Of a stretch of DNA of 64,000 nt, positions 31,517 to 40,710 are shown in pieces. The stretch is from assembly GCA_022824465.1 (NCBI GenBank), contig JAJDZV010000009.1, positions 241,034-305,033 of the forward strand. Direction: 5' to 3'. The stretch's first letter is position 1. Each line of letters starts with the position of its first letter. Below the pieces are notes generated by a model. It saw only the letters and a list, made by a program, of their open reading frames with translations, did not search any database and was not told the DNA's origin. The stretch comes from Anaerolineae bacterium (GTDB lineage: Bacteria > Chloroflexota > Anaerolineae > Aggregatilineales > Phototrophicaceae). The position numbers were made by a program, and so were the translations under genes.

Positions 31517-34084
31517 ATGCGCGCGCCAGCCTCAGATCTCTTCATCCCCCTGCCCCTCGATGGAAGCTACAACTGCGACCATGCGACAGTCGACCTGCGC
31601 CTGAAGCTGCGCGCGGCCGACTGTGTCTATGGGCGGCAAGCGTTTCGCGGCATCCCCTTTGCGCTTGGCGCCGAGAAAGTGCCGAACGCGATCCTGCTGG
31701 ATGGCAACGAGGTCAGAGTCGCGGTCGACGACAGACAGGCGACCTATGTGATTTTCGCGCATCTGGTTGAAGACAGGCCGCAAGAATTGCCGCGCGACAT
31801 GCACGAGGCGCATGGACGCTTGCATGCCGAAGCTGGCGCGCCGGGCAACGCCCTGGGCAATCTGGTCGCGCAGTATCAGCTGATCTACAGCGATGGCGCG
31901 CAAGCGGCGATACCCATTCGGCGGCGCTTCGCCATTCAGCAGGCGCGCATCGACTGGGGCGCCAGCGCCTTTGCCGCCGTCCCGCATCTGCAAGACGAGG
32001 TGGTCAGAAACTCCGCGGAATCACAGGCTTTGGGGCGGAAGCCGCCCAAACGCTACGGCGACGGGGAGACCCGCCACGGCAGCGGCCGCGATGCCGCCCG
32101 CGAAATCATCTGGCTTTACGCCATGCCGAATCCGCGTCCGGAGAAACCGATTCGCGCGCTTCGCCTCTCCGGCAAAAACGAGCGCGCCCTGATCTTCGGC
32201 ATCAGCACGACGCAAGTCGAGGCGCATCCGCTGCGGGCGCAGGTCCGGCGCAAACTGGCCTTGACCCTGCCAGATGACGTCCGCTTCAATGCGATTGGCG
32301 AGCTCGACGGCATCGATATCGACCTGGGCAGCGTGATATCGGCGCGTGCCCGGCTGGATTACACGCGCGAAACCTGGTTCAGCGATGCCACGAACGCGCA
32401 GCCGCAGCGCTCGGAAGCTGTCGCGATCATCGAGTACGCGGCGCATCCGCAGGCAAAGCTCGCCCTGCAAAGGGATGACGGCGAGCAGATTTCATACGAC
32501 TTGAGCAAGCTAAATGGCGCGGCGCTGGAAGTGGCTGAGGCGCGGCAACTGCTTCGCGTCCGCGTGGTCGACGCCAGTGGGCGCGAGGTCGCAGTGAGGA
32601 TTCACTTTCATGGCGCGCAAGGCGAATATCTGCCGCCGCGGGGCAACCACCGCAAAGTCAACGGCGCCTGGTTCGAGGACAATTATGGCGAGTTCGTCAA
32701 TTCGCTGAATCAGTACGCCTATATCATTGGCAGTTGCGAACTGGAAGCGCCTCTGGGCGAAGTCTTCGTCGAGATCACGCGCGGCTATGAGATCAAGCCG
32801 ATCCGCACCAGCTTTGAGGTCACGCCAGAGACGGACGAGGTCGTATTCACACTGGAGGAGCTGCTCGACTGGGGCGAGCGCGGCTGGGTCTCGGCCGATA
32901 CCCATGTCCACTTCCTCAGCCCGCAGACGGCTTGGCTGGAAGGCGCCGCCGAAGGCGTCAACGTGGTCAATCTGCTGGCGAGCCAATGGGGCGAGATGTA
33001 TAGCAACGTCAGCGATTTTGATGGCCGCACGACCTTTGGCGCGCGCGAGTTCGGCGGCGATGGCGAGTTTCTGGTGCGGGTCGGCACGGAAAACCGGATG
33101 CAGGTGCTGGGGCATATTTCGCTGCTGGGTTATTCGGGCGCGATGATTCATCCGCTCTGCAGCGGCGGGCCCAGCGAATCCGCGATTGGCGACGCGCTCG
33201 AGGTCAGCATGGCCGAATGGGCGCAGCGTTGCATTGACCAGGATGGTCTGGTCGTCCTGCCGCACGCGCCCAACCCGCAGCTCGAACGCGCGGCCGATAT
33301 TGTGCTGGGCTTGGTTCATGCCGTGGAAATGATGACCTTCAATCCCTTCAACTGGCAAATCACGCCTTATGGTCTGCTTGACTGGTATCGCTATCTGAAT
33401 CTGGGCTATCAACTGCCGATCGTCGGCGGCTCGGACAAGATGAACGCTGCGTCCCTGCTCGGGGGGATCCGCACCTACGCGCATCTGGGCGGGCGCGAAT
33501 TCAGCTACGAAAACTGGATGGCGGCCGTCAAAGCCGGCAACACCTTCGTCACAGTCGGTCCGCTGCTGGAACTGGCGGTCGAGGGGCTGGCGCCGGGCGC
33601 GCAGCTTGACCTGCCGAAGGGCGGCGGCACAGTCAATGTCCGTTGGCGCGTCGCGTCGGCGGCGCTGCCCATCGAAAAAGCGGACGTGGTGGTCGGCGGT
33701 TTCGCCGTCGAGGAGCAGTCTATCGATGGCGAATTATCAGCCGAGGGCAGTTGCGACCTGACCATAAGCGAATCGACCTGGATCGCGCTGCGCGTGCGCG
33801 GCAGTTATGGCGACAACCCGGGCGAGATCGCGGCGCACAGCAGTTGCGTGCAAGTCCGCGTCGATGGGCGGCGGCCCTTCAAGCGGGAAGACGCGATGGC
33901 GGTTCTGGAGCAGATCGAGGGCGCGCTGGCTTATGTCGATACGCTGGCGCCGAGACCGGCCGCGAGACGCTACAAGCAGGTCCGCGCCACAATTGAAGCG
34001 GCGCACAACCGCCTGCATCAACGTATGCACCGGCAGGGGATTTACCACGAGCACAATCCGCTGCATGAGCATGGGGAGCACTAA
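31517..34084 (+). CDS. CehA/McbA family PHP-type metallohydrolase
   Basis: The 855-residue protein has a long beta-rich N-terminal half (1-450) and a PHP-like metal site beginning with SADTHVHF (Asp461, His463, His465). GLVVLPHAPNP, HAVEMMTFNPFNW and VGGSDKMNA follow as further metal-ligand regions. CehA/McbA members hydrolyse carbamate and ester-type substrates, but most are uncharacterised. There is no signal peptide. The last residues are His-rich (YHEHNPLHEHGEH), possibly metal-binding. The ATG follows CCGGAGATACC. The substrate is unknown. Confidence 0.82.
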   Translation: MRAPASDLFIPLPLDGSYNCDHATVDLRLKLRAADCVYGRQAFRGIPFALGAEKVPNAILLDGNEVRVAVDDRQATYVIFAHLVEDRPQELPRDMHEAHGRLHAEAGAPGNALGNLVAQYQLIYSDGAQAAIPIRRRFAIQQARIDWGASAFAAVPHLQDEVVRNSAESQALGRKPPKRYGDGETRHGSGRDAAREIIWLYAMPNPRPEKPIRALRLSGKNERALIFGISTTQVEAHPLRAQVRRKLALTLPDDVRFNAIGELDGIDIDLGSVISARARLDYTRETWFSDATNAQPQRSEAVAIIEYAAHPQAKLALQRDDGEQISYDLSKLNGAALEVAEARQLLRVRVVDASGREVAVRIHFHGAQGEYLPPRGNHRKVNGAWFEDNYGEFVNSLNQYAYIIGSCELEAPLGEVFVEITRGYEIKPIRTSFEVTPETDEVVFTLEELLDWGERGWVSADTHVHFLSPQTAWLEGAAEGVNVVNLLASQWGEMYSNVSDFDGRTTFGAREFGGDGEFLVRVGTENRMQVLGHISLLGYSGAMIHPLCSGGPSESAIGDALEVSMAEWAQRCIDQDGLVVLPHAPNPQLERAADIVLGLVHAVEMMTFNPFNWQITPYGLLDWYRYLNLGYQLPIVGGSDKMNAASLLGGIRTYAHLGGREFSYENWMAAVKAGNTFVTVGPLLELAVEGLAPGAQLDLPKGGGTVNVRWRVASAALPIEKADVVVGGFAVEEQSIDGELSAEGSCDLTISESTWIALRVRGSYGDNPGEIAAHSSCVQVRVDGRRPFKREDAMAVLEQIEGALAYVDTLAPRPAARRYKQVRATIEAAHNRLHQRMHRQGIYHEHNPLHEHGEH

Positions 34085-34292
34085 GGATCTTCACCACTGA
34101 GACGCCGTTGTTATTGATTGAAAAAATTCGCCGCAAACCAGGAGCGCCTAAATCAGCGAGCGCGTACAGGGGCGAGCCTTGGCGGCGGTCAGTGTCTACG
34201 CGACCTTGCCCACAAATCATAAAAGGCAACAACCATGATATGCGCGACTTGCTGGGGGCGACGGACGATGCAGAGAATAGCGCCTCTTAGTC

Positions 34293-34583
34293 TTATCTAT
34301 GATTGTCGGGCGTGGGTTCGACGATGACGTTGACGAACTCGAAGTTCTGCTTGTTGCGAACCTGGTCATTGGCGGCGTGATTGACTTCGACCAGGGTTAC
34401 TTGCGCTCCCAGGCTTTCTAGGACGTACTTTGTATGCCATTCGCCGGATTGCTGCGCATTGCGCAGGTAAACCAGGCGCGCCTTGGGGTCCATCAGCCGC
34501 AGCTTGAATTTGGCGCGCCACAGACGCATGCCGCTGAGTTCATCAAGTAATGATTTGCGCTCGGCTTGATTGAGGTAGGCCAT
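34293..34583 (-). CDS. small conserved-looking hypothetical protein
   Basis: The 96-residue protein begins at ATG 34583 behind GAGG at 7 bases; an in-frame TTG two codons earlier is less likely. It has a helical N-terminal half and a beta-rich C-terminal half (AQVTLVEVNHA, NFEFVNVIVEPTP). No motif was recognised. It diverges from xseA, with which it shares a 90-base upstream region. Confidence 0.6.
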   Translation of the reverse strand: MAYLNQAERKSLLDELSGMRLWRAKFKLRLMDPKARLVYLRNAQQSGEWHTKYVLESLGAQVTLVEVNHAANDQVRNKQNFEFVNVIVEPTPDNHR

Positions 34584-34673
34584 GTCCAATCCTCGTTCGC
34601 CCGTTAAGGATAATTCAACGATAATTGTAGCGGTCGAGTCGATTCGTCACAACGCTCACCCACAGGATGGCTG

Positions 34674-35864
34674 ATGCAGACCTACTCGGTTGGCGAACTC
34701 ACGCGTTACATTCACGTCATGTTCGACGCTGACGCGAAATTGGCGGATATCTGGGCGCGCGGCGAAGTCTCCAACTTGACCAAAGCGCGCTCGGGTCATT
34801 GGTACTTCACCATTAAAGACGCCGAGGCGCAAATGCGTTGCGTGATGTTCCGCGGGGCGGCGCGCTCGGTTCGCGTCGATGTGCGGGCGGGCGACGAGAT
34901 TCTGGTGCACGGCCGCGTGAGCGTATACGACGCGCGCGGCGAATATCAACTGTATGCCGATCATATCGAGTCGGCGGGCGGCCTTGGCGACTTGCACCGG
35001 CAGTTCGAGGCGCTTAAAGCCAGGCTGGACGCCGAAGGGCTGTTTGACCCGGCGCGGAAAAAGCCAATTCCGGCGTTTCCGCGGCGGATCGGCGTGGTGA
35101 CCTCGCCGACGGCGGCCGCCTGGCACGATATGCAGAATGTGCTCCGGCGGCGTTTCCCGTTGCTCGAACTGATACTCAGCCCAACCTTGGTGCAAGGGGC
35201 GGAGGCGCCCACGCAAATCGTCCGGGCGCTGCACCGGCTCAATAGAGAGACGGAGGTTGATCTTATGTTGGTGGCGCGCGGCGGCGGCTCGCTGGAGGAT
35301 CTGTGGTGTTTCAACGATGAAGCGGTGGCGCGGGCGGTGGCGGCAAGTCGCATCCCGGTGATCACTGGCGTCGGTCATGAAATCGACTTCACGATCGTCG
35401 ACTTCGTGGCCGACTTGCGCGCGCCTACGCCCTCAGCCGCGGCCGAATTGGCGACGCCCAATCGCGAAGACCTGCTGCTGGATTTGGACCGGTTGCGGAA
35501 CGGCTTCAGCGCCATGCTGACGGACGCGATTCAAGCGCGGACTAACGACTTGGGTCGCATGCGTAACGCGCTGCAATTTGTCACGCCGCAAAAGGCGGTT
35601 CAGCAGGCGGAACGCGCGCTAACGGATAATCGGCGGCGGCTGCGGCAGGCGGCTATCCGGCGGCTTGAGCAGCTAAGCGAGCGGCTCTCCAACCGGCGGG
35701 GCGCGCTGGACTCCGCCAGCCCGGCGCATATCCTGGCGCGCGGCTATGCGCTGGTTAGCGATGAGGCGGGCAACATCGTGCGCGCGGCCGGGCAGGTCAG
35801 CAAAGATCAACGATTGAACGTACAATTGGCAAGAGATGAGATCAGCGTCAGGGTCGAGGACTGA
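34674..35864 (+). CDS. xseA: exodeoxyribonuclease VII large subunit
   Basis: The 396-residue protein has an N-terminal OB-fold (about 1-100, VGELTRYIHVMFDADAKLAD, VWARGEVSNLTKARSGHWYF-like) and the catalytic domain with IGVVTSPTAAAWHDM, LMLVARGGGSLEDLWCFNDE and PVITGVGHEIDFTIVDFVAD. These are the hallmark XseA motifs. Length is near normal. It degrades single-stranded DNA with XseB. The stop overlaps the xseB ATG by one base. Confidence 0.95.
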   Translation: MQTYSVGELTRYIHVMFDADAKLADIWARGEVSNLTKARSGHWYFTIKDAEAQMRCVMFRGAARSVRVDVRAGDEILVHGRVSVYDARGEYQLYADHIESAGGLGDLHRQFEALKARLDAEGLFDPARKKPIPAFPRRIGVVTSPTAAAWHDMQNVLRRRFPLLELILSPTLVQGAEAPTQIVRALHRLNRETEVDLMLVARGGGSLEDLWCFNDEAVARAVAASRIPVITGVGHEIDFTIVDFVADLRAPTPSAAAELATPNREDLLLDLDRLRNGFSAMLTDAIQARTNDLGRMRNALQFVTPQKAVQQAERALTDNRRRLRQAAIRRLEQLSERLSNRRGALDSASPAHILARGYALVSDEAGNIVRAAGQVSKDQRLNVQLARDEISVRVED

Positions 35865-36070
35865 TGGACGATATTGCAAGTCTGAGCTATGAGAGCGCGT
35901 ATCAAGAGTTGGAGGCCTTGGTGGCGCAGCTCGAGAGCGGCGCGCTGCCACTGGAAGACTCGGTGAAGCTGTACGAGCGCGGTCAACGGTTGGCGAGCCA
36001 CTGCCAGACCTTGCTGGAAGAGGCCGAACTCAAGATCAAGCTGGTGGATGAGGCGGGACTGAATAACTAG
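35864..36070 (+). CDS. xseB: exodeoxyribonuclease VII small subunit
   Basis: The 68-residue protein has the XseB pattern SYESAYQELEALVAQLESG, then LPLEDSVKLYERGQRLASHC and EEAELKI. It forms the coiled-coil filament binding XseA. The start overlaps the xseA stop (TGATG) and the next gene begins at the base after its stop. Confidence 0.95.
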   Translation: MDDIASLSYESAYQELEALVAQLESGALPLEDSVKLYERGQRLASHCQTLLEEAELKIKLVDEAGLNN

Positions 36071-37342
36071 ATGGCGCGGATTCCGCGAACGCAAGCGATG
36101 ATGGACCTGGACAAACTCCCGCATCGGGCAGAGAAGAATATCGCCATGCGCGTCAAACCGGCGGCTGAGCGGGCTTTGCGGCAAGGGCATCCCTGGGTCT
36201 TTGAAGACGCGATCGTCAAGCAGAGCCACCTGGGCAGCTCCGGCGATCTGGCGGTCATCTACGATCGCGAGAAGAACAATTTCCTGGCGGTGGGTTTGTA
36301 CGACCCGCTGTCGCCAATACGCGTCAAAGTGCTGCATGCGCTGCAGCCGATGCGGATCAATCAAGGCTTCTTCGCCGAGAAGCTGCGAGCGGCGCAGGCG
36401 AAGCGTCAGCCATTGATCGGCAAGGAGACAACCGGCTTTCGGCTGGTCTATGGCGAGAGCGACGGCTTTCCCGCGCTCGTGCTCGATCGTTATGGCGATA
36501 CGCTGGCGCTCAAACTGTATACAAGCGCCTGGATACCGCACTTGCGGGCGCTGATACCGGCGCTGCAAGAATCCATCATCTTCGACGAGCTTGTGCTGCG
36601 ACTGAGCCGGACGCTGCAGAAGGACCAGCTCAACGTGGCGACATTGTACGGCTTGCGCGATGGTCAGTGGCTGATCGGCGATGGCGAGTCAGGGAAAACG
36701 CAATTCGTCGAGAATGGCTTGCTCTTCGAAGCGGATGTCGTGAAGGGGCATAAGACCGGCTTCTTCTTCGACCAGCGCGATAACCGCCAGCGAGTGCGCG
36801 AGTTGGCCGAGGGGCGGCGCGTGCTCGATGTCTTCTGTTATACGGGCGGCTTTACCGTCTATGCGCTGGCTGGCGGCGCGCGCTCGGTAACGGCTCTGGA
36901 CGCAAGCGAGCCGGCATTGGAAACGCTGAAAGTCAACGTGACAAACAACGGCTTCACTGCGGACAAGGTCGATGTCAGCGCCTCGGACGCCTTCGCCGGT
37001 ATGCGACAGTTGATCGCATCGAAGCGCAAGTTCAATATGGTCGTCGTGGATCCGCCAGCTTTCGCCAACAGTCGCGCCAGCATGAGAAACGCGGTATTGG
37101 CTTATCGACGGCTGGTCGAGATGGCACTGCGTTTGCTGACGGATGAGGGCCTGCTGGTGATGGCGTCGTGCTCCAGCCGCATCAGCGCCGATATGTTCTT
37201 CCAATTGGTGACGCGCTCGGCGACGGTCGCTGGTTATAAGCTGGACGAGATTGAGCGCAGCGGGCACGCGCTCGATCACCCCGTTGGTTTCCCGGAAGCG
37301 GAGTATCTCAAGGCGCTGTTTGCGCGCGTGCGGCAGCAGTGA
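36071..37342 (+). CDS. rlmI: class I SAM-dependent 23S rRNA methyltransferase, RlmI-like
   Basis: The 423-residue protein has an N-terminal PUA domain (about 28-105, RALRQGHPWVFEDAIVKQ), an EEHEE-like linker and a Rossmann methyltransferase domain with KTGFFFDQRDNR, VLDVFCYTGGFTVYAL and VVVDPPAFANS. This matches RlmI (m5C1962 of 23S rRNA) rather than RlmK/L. The NPPY-like motif is DPPAF, as expected. It begins directly after xseB; ATG 36146 is an alternative start with less upstream sequence. Confidence 0.8.
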   Translation: MARIPRTQAMMDLDKLPHRAEKNIAMRVKPAAERALRQGHPWVFEDAIVKQSHLGSSGDLAVIYDREKNNFLAVGLYDPLSPIRVKVLHALQPMRINQGFFAEKLRAAQAKRQPLIGKETTGFRLVYGESDGFPALVLDRYGDTLALKLYTSAWIPHLRALIPALQESIIFDELVLRLSRTLQKDQLNVATLYGLRDGQWLIGDGESGKTQFVENGLLFEADVVKGHKTGFFFDQRDNRQRVRELAEGRRVLDVFCYTGGFTVYALAGGARSVTALDASEPALETLKVNVTNNGFTADKVDVSASDAFAGMRQLIASKRKFNMVVVDPPAFANSRASMRNAVLAYRRLVEMALRLLTDEGLLVMASCSSRISADMFFQLVTRSATVAGYKLDEIERSGHALDHPVGFPEAEYLKALFARVRQQ

Positions 37343-37344
37343 GG

Positions 37345-38079
37345 CTATTGCGCGTCACGGCGCATCAGGCTGAAGCTCTGGCTGGTGGGACCAGTCTTGG
37401 GTTGGGACGCCAGGAAGAGCGCCAGCGGCAGGACATCTTTCGGTTGCTTGAACCACTCGAGGCTTAGAGCGGGATCGGCCGGGCCTTCGCCCTTGGTCAA
37501 GATAGCGGTATTGACCACGCCGGGGATCAGTTCGTTGACGCAGATGCCGTAGGGTCGCAATTCCTCCGCCAGGACGCGGACGAACATCCAGACGCCGGCT
37601 TTGGAGGCGCTATAGGCTGAGCCGGACTTGCCCGCGCGATGCCCCATGCCGGAGCCGATGACGATGATGTGGCCGCCCTTGACCTTGAGGTCGGGGATGG
37701 CGTATTTGCAAGTATAGTAGACGCCGGTCAGGTTGACGCGCAGGGTGTATTCCCAGGCGTCATTCGCGCTTTCTTCGACCGGACGCCGCTCGAAATTGCC
37801 GCCGGCGTTGGCGACCACGATATCGACGCCGCCGAATCGCTTGCGGGTCTGCGCGTAGAGATTTTGCAGATCGGACGCTTCGGTCACGTCACAGCGGACT
37901 GCGATGGCCTCGCCGCCGGCTTGCCCAATGAGAGCGGCGCTCTCGTCAATTTGCGCTTGCGTGCGCGCGGCGCAGACGACCTTGGCGCCGTGCTCGGCGA
38001 AACCTAGGGCAAGCGCGCGTCCGATGCCGCGCCCAGCGCCGGTGATGACGGCGACCTTCGAACCCAGTTGTCGGCTCAT
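37345..38079 (-). CDS. short-chain dehydrogenase/reductase (SDR)
   Basis: The 244-residue classical SDR has the NAD(P)-binding TGAGRGIGRAL (15-25), VANAGG, and the catalytic Ser-Tyr-Lys region with GSGMGHRAG and YSASKAG. Substrate is not predictable; a 3-oxoacyl-ACP reductase-like alcohol dehydrogenase is typical. The ATG lies 12 bases after the murJ stop behind GGAG, so it is translated from the murJ message. Its stop converges on the rlmI stop. Confidence 0.85.
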   Translation of the reverse strand: MSRQLGSKVAVITGAGRGIGRALALGFAEHGAKVVCAARTQAQIDESAALIGQAGGEAIAVRCDVTEASDLQNLYAQTRKRFGGVDIVVANAGGNFERRPVEESANDAWEYTLRVNLTGVYYTCKYAIPDLKVKGGHIIVIGSGMGHRAGKSGSAYSASKAGVWMFVRVLAEELRPYGICVNELIPGVVNTAILTKGEGPADPALSLEWFKQPKDVLPLALFLASQPKTGPTSQSFSLMRRDAQ

Positions 38080-38091
38080 ATCCGGTTCTCC

Positions 38092-39735
38092 TTAGCGCCC
38101 CAGCAACTTCACGCCGCGATTGATGAAGGGCGCGAGCAGGGTCCGTGTCTCGCTAATGTTGAGCAGGTAGCCGCCGCCAAAGAAGATGAGCCCGCCGGCG
38201 AACATGCCCACGGCTGCGGCGATCCAGCCATCGGCAGCCAGGGCGCTGATCAGCAGCGACAGAGCCGCCGCCATGACCGCGGCGAGCAGCAGACTGCCGG
38301 CGGCGCTAGCGAGGATCTCGCGGTCGTGACTACCGGCGGTCGCGTCAAGCTCCGTCAAGCGGCGGCGCAGAAGCCACCACAGGGCGAGCGCTTCGACGAC
38401 GGTGGTGAGCGCGTTTGCCAGCGCCAAGCCGGCGAAGGGACCGCGCGCCAGGCTGCCGGGATCGCCGATGAATTGAATGAAGACGACATTTAGCGCAATG
38501 TTGCTTACCATGGCGCAGGCGCCGGCGACGACCGGCGTCACGGTGTCTTCCAGGGCATAGAAGGCGCGCGACAGCACCTCGAGCAGGGCGAAGCCGCCGA
38601 TGCCCAGCGCATAGAAACTCAAGGCCCAGGCGACCGCTTGCGTGCTTTCGCTGGTCCAGGCGCCGCGCTGTATGCTGCTGACTAGTGGCTCGCCAAGGAC
38701 AATCAGCAGGGCGGCGGCCGGAAATGACAGGCAGAGCACGTTGCGCATGGCGGCGGCCAGACGGTCGCGGAAGCCGACAAAGTCGCCTTTGGCGCGCAGG
38801 GCGGCCAGGGTGGGAAAGACGGCTGAGGCTTGGCTCTGCCCGATTACGCCGAGGACAAAGAAGCAGAGCATAAAGGCGTATCGGAGGGCGACGACGCTGC
38901 CATCGACCATGCCGCTGGCGAAACGGATATTGACGTAGAAGTTTATCTGCACGACCGCCAAGCCCAAGACGCGCGGACCCATCAGGCGCAGGACATCCAT
39001 AACGCCGGGCGCGCGCGCCGAAAGCAAGGGGCGCAGCCGGGCGCGAAGCTTGAACAAACCGGGCAGCTGCACGAGCAGATGCAGCACGGCGCTCAGGACG
39101 GCGCCATAAGCCAGGCCCATGACGTTGAGATCGCCGACCTGCCCCACGCTGGGATGGGCTGGCAAGCTCGGCGCAATGATCAAGGCGCCAATGATAATGC
39201 CGATGTTGTTCATGCTGATGGCGATCGCCGGCAGCCAGAATGCGGCATAGGCTTGCAGGATGCCCATGATCAAGCCGCTGACGCTGAAGACGACGGGCGT
39301 GATCATCATCAGACGGATCATATCGACCATGAGTTGCTGCTGTTCCGACTGCCGTTCGGCGAAGAGCAGATGGCTGACCAGTTGCGGGGCAAAGAGGGCG
39401 ACAAGCAAGCCGAAGACTGCGGCGCTGGCGGCGGAGAGGGTCATCACGGCGCTGGCCAGTCGCCAGGCTTGCGCCGGGTCTTGCTCGCGAATGCGGGCGA
39501 AAACCGGGATGAATGACGAGCCGAGCGCACCGCCAGCCACGAGGACAAAAACGGTTTCCGGCAATTGCTGGGCGGCGGCGAAGGCATCGTTGGCGGCGCC
39601 GGTGCCGAACTGCGCGCCGACGACCGCGATTCGCGCCAAGCCAAGGACACCGCTGGCGAGAAAGCCGACCAGGACGATCAGCGCTTTCTCGATGACCTGG
39701 GCATTGTCCAGCGTTCTATTGGCGTTCGCGGTCAT
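38092..39735 (-). CDS. murJ: lipid II flippase MurJ (MviN)
   Basis: The 547-residue protein has about 14 membrane helices with the MurJ/MviN pattern: GFLASGVLGLARIAVVGAQF, NDAFAAAQQLPE, LGSSFIPVFA, and RAFYALEDTVTPVVAG. It moves lipid-linked peptidoglycan precursor across the membrane. ATG 39735 is preferred over an upstream in-frame codon. It diverges from rplI with about 130 bases between them and is followed by the SDR gene. Confidence 0.93.
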   Translation of the reverse strand: MTANANRTLDNAQVIEKALIVLVGFLASGVLGLARIAVVGAQFGTGAANDAFAAAQQLPETVFVLVAGGALGSSFIPVFARIREQDPAQAWRLASAVMTLSAASAAVFGLLVALFAPQLVSHLLFAERQSEQQQLMVDMIRLMMITPVVFSVSGLIMGILQAYAAFWLPAIAISMNNIGIIIGALIIAPSLPAHPSVGQVGDLNVMGLAYGAVLSAVLHLLVQLPGLFKLRARLRPLLSARAPGVMDVLRLMGPRVLGLAVVQINFYVNIRFASGMVDGSVVALRYAFMLCFFVLGVIGQSQASAVFPTLAALRAKGDFVGFRDRLAAAMRNVLCLSFPAAALLIVLGEPLVSSIQRGAWTSESTQAVAWALSFYALGIGGFALLEVLSRAFYALEDTVTPVVAGACAMVSNIALNVVFIQFIGDPGSLARGPFAGLALANALTTVVEALALWWLLRRRLTELDATAGSHDREILASAAGSLLLAAVMAAALSLLISALAADGWIAAAVGMFAGGLIFFGGGYLLNISETRTLLAPFINRGVKLLGR

Positions 39736-39770
39736 GATGGCTCTCGTTTGCCGGCGGGTTGGATTGCCAC

Positions 39771-39798
39771 TTGGCAGCACAGGCGACATCTCTATAAT
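39771..39798 (+). promoter_or_regulatory. sigma-70-type promoter for rplI
   Basis: TTGGCA (39771-39776), a 16-base spacer and TATAAT (39793-39798) form a near-consensus promoter about 70 bases upstream of the rplI ATG. It also lies just upstream of divergent murJ. Confidence 0.65.
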
Positions 39799-39866
39799 AT
39801 ACGGGTTCAGTCAAGGGAAATCGTTCTCCGTTGCGCAGTTGCAGCGAATGACGCGAGGAAGAAGAG

Positions 39867-40511
39867 ATGCAGGTTATTTTGCTTCAGGACTTGTACAAGC
39901 ACGGCGTGGTCGGCGAGGTGGTCAAGGTCGCGGATGGTTTTGCGCGCAACTACTTGATCCCGAACAAGATGGCGATCCAGGCGACGCCTGGCGCGCTCAA
40001 GCAGACGGAGACCGTTCGCCAAAATGTCGAGGCGCGCAAAGCGCAATATAACAATATGCTCAACGAGTTGGCGCGGCAGATAGATGGCGTCGAATTGATC
40101 TTCGGGCGGCGCGCGGCATCGACGGGCAAGCTCTTCGGTTCGGTGACGACGCAGGAGATCGCCGACGAGCTGGACCGGGCGACCGGCGCCGACATCAACC
40201 GGCGGCGCATCAGCCAGCAGTCTTTGCGCGAGGTGGGGACGCACCAGGTGCCAGTGCGCCTGGGCAATGAGACGCCGCCAATGCTGACCGTCACGATCGT
40301 GCCGGAAGACGACTTGCTGGAATTCCTGGCGGCGCGCGAACGCGGCGAGCAAGTCAGCGCGGAAGACTTGATGACGGAAGGCTTTCGCTACCAGACATCA
40401 GCGGAGGACGCCGTTGAATCGGAAACGGCGGAAGACATCGATGGCGAAGACGCGGCCGATGAAGCGCCGGCAGCCCTTGAGGAAGCCGAGCTCAAAGCCG
40501 TCGTTGAATAA
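39867..40511 (+). CDS. rplI: 50S ribosomal protein bL9 with acidic C-terminal extension
   Basis: The first 148 residues are a complete bL9: QVILLQDLYKHGVVGEVVKV, then ADGFARNYLIPNKMA, and the second domain with GSVTTQEIADEL and VPVRLGNE. Normal bL9 is near 150 residues; here about 65 acidic, Ala-rich residues are added (EDAVESETAEDIDGEDAADE). The tail is likely disordered. The gene stands alone rather than in an rpsF-rpsR operon. The start follows GAGGAAG. Confidence 0.93.
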   Translation: MQVILLQDLYKHGVVGEVVKVADGFARNYLIPNKMAIQATPGALKQTETVRQNVEARKAQYNNMLNELARQIDGVELIFGRRAASTGKLFGSVTTQEIADELDRATGADINRRRISQQSLREVGTHQVPVRLGNETPPMLTVTIVPEDDLLEFLAARERGEQVSAEDLMTEGFRYQTSAEDAVESETAEDIDGEDAADEAPAALEEAELKAVVE

Positions 40512-40710
40512 AGCCCCTCGACAAGCCGTTAAGAGTTACCCCTGCAGCGCATATATCATAACTCCTTGAGTCGCAGGTTGTGCTGGCGTCTTGGAGTTAT
40601 TGCCTTTGTCTTGGCTCGTTTTGCGGTAGCCGAGCGAGTCTGATATTCTGTGTCAACGCGGCGGCGCTTGATGCTGCTCGCGAGCGGCTAGACCAAGGTC
40701 TTCATTGCGG

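Noticed and set aside
34085..34292. Possible small gene after the CehA/McbA gene
   Set aside because: Only short frames without ribosome sites; a degenerate half of the GGGCGAGCC palindrome is present.
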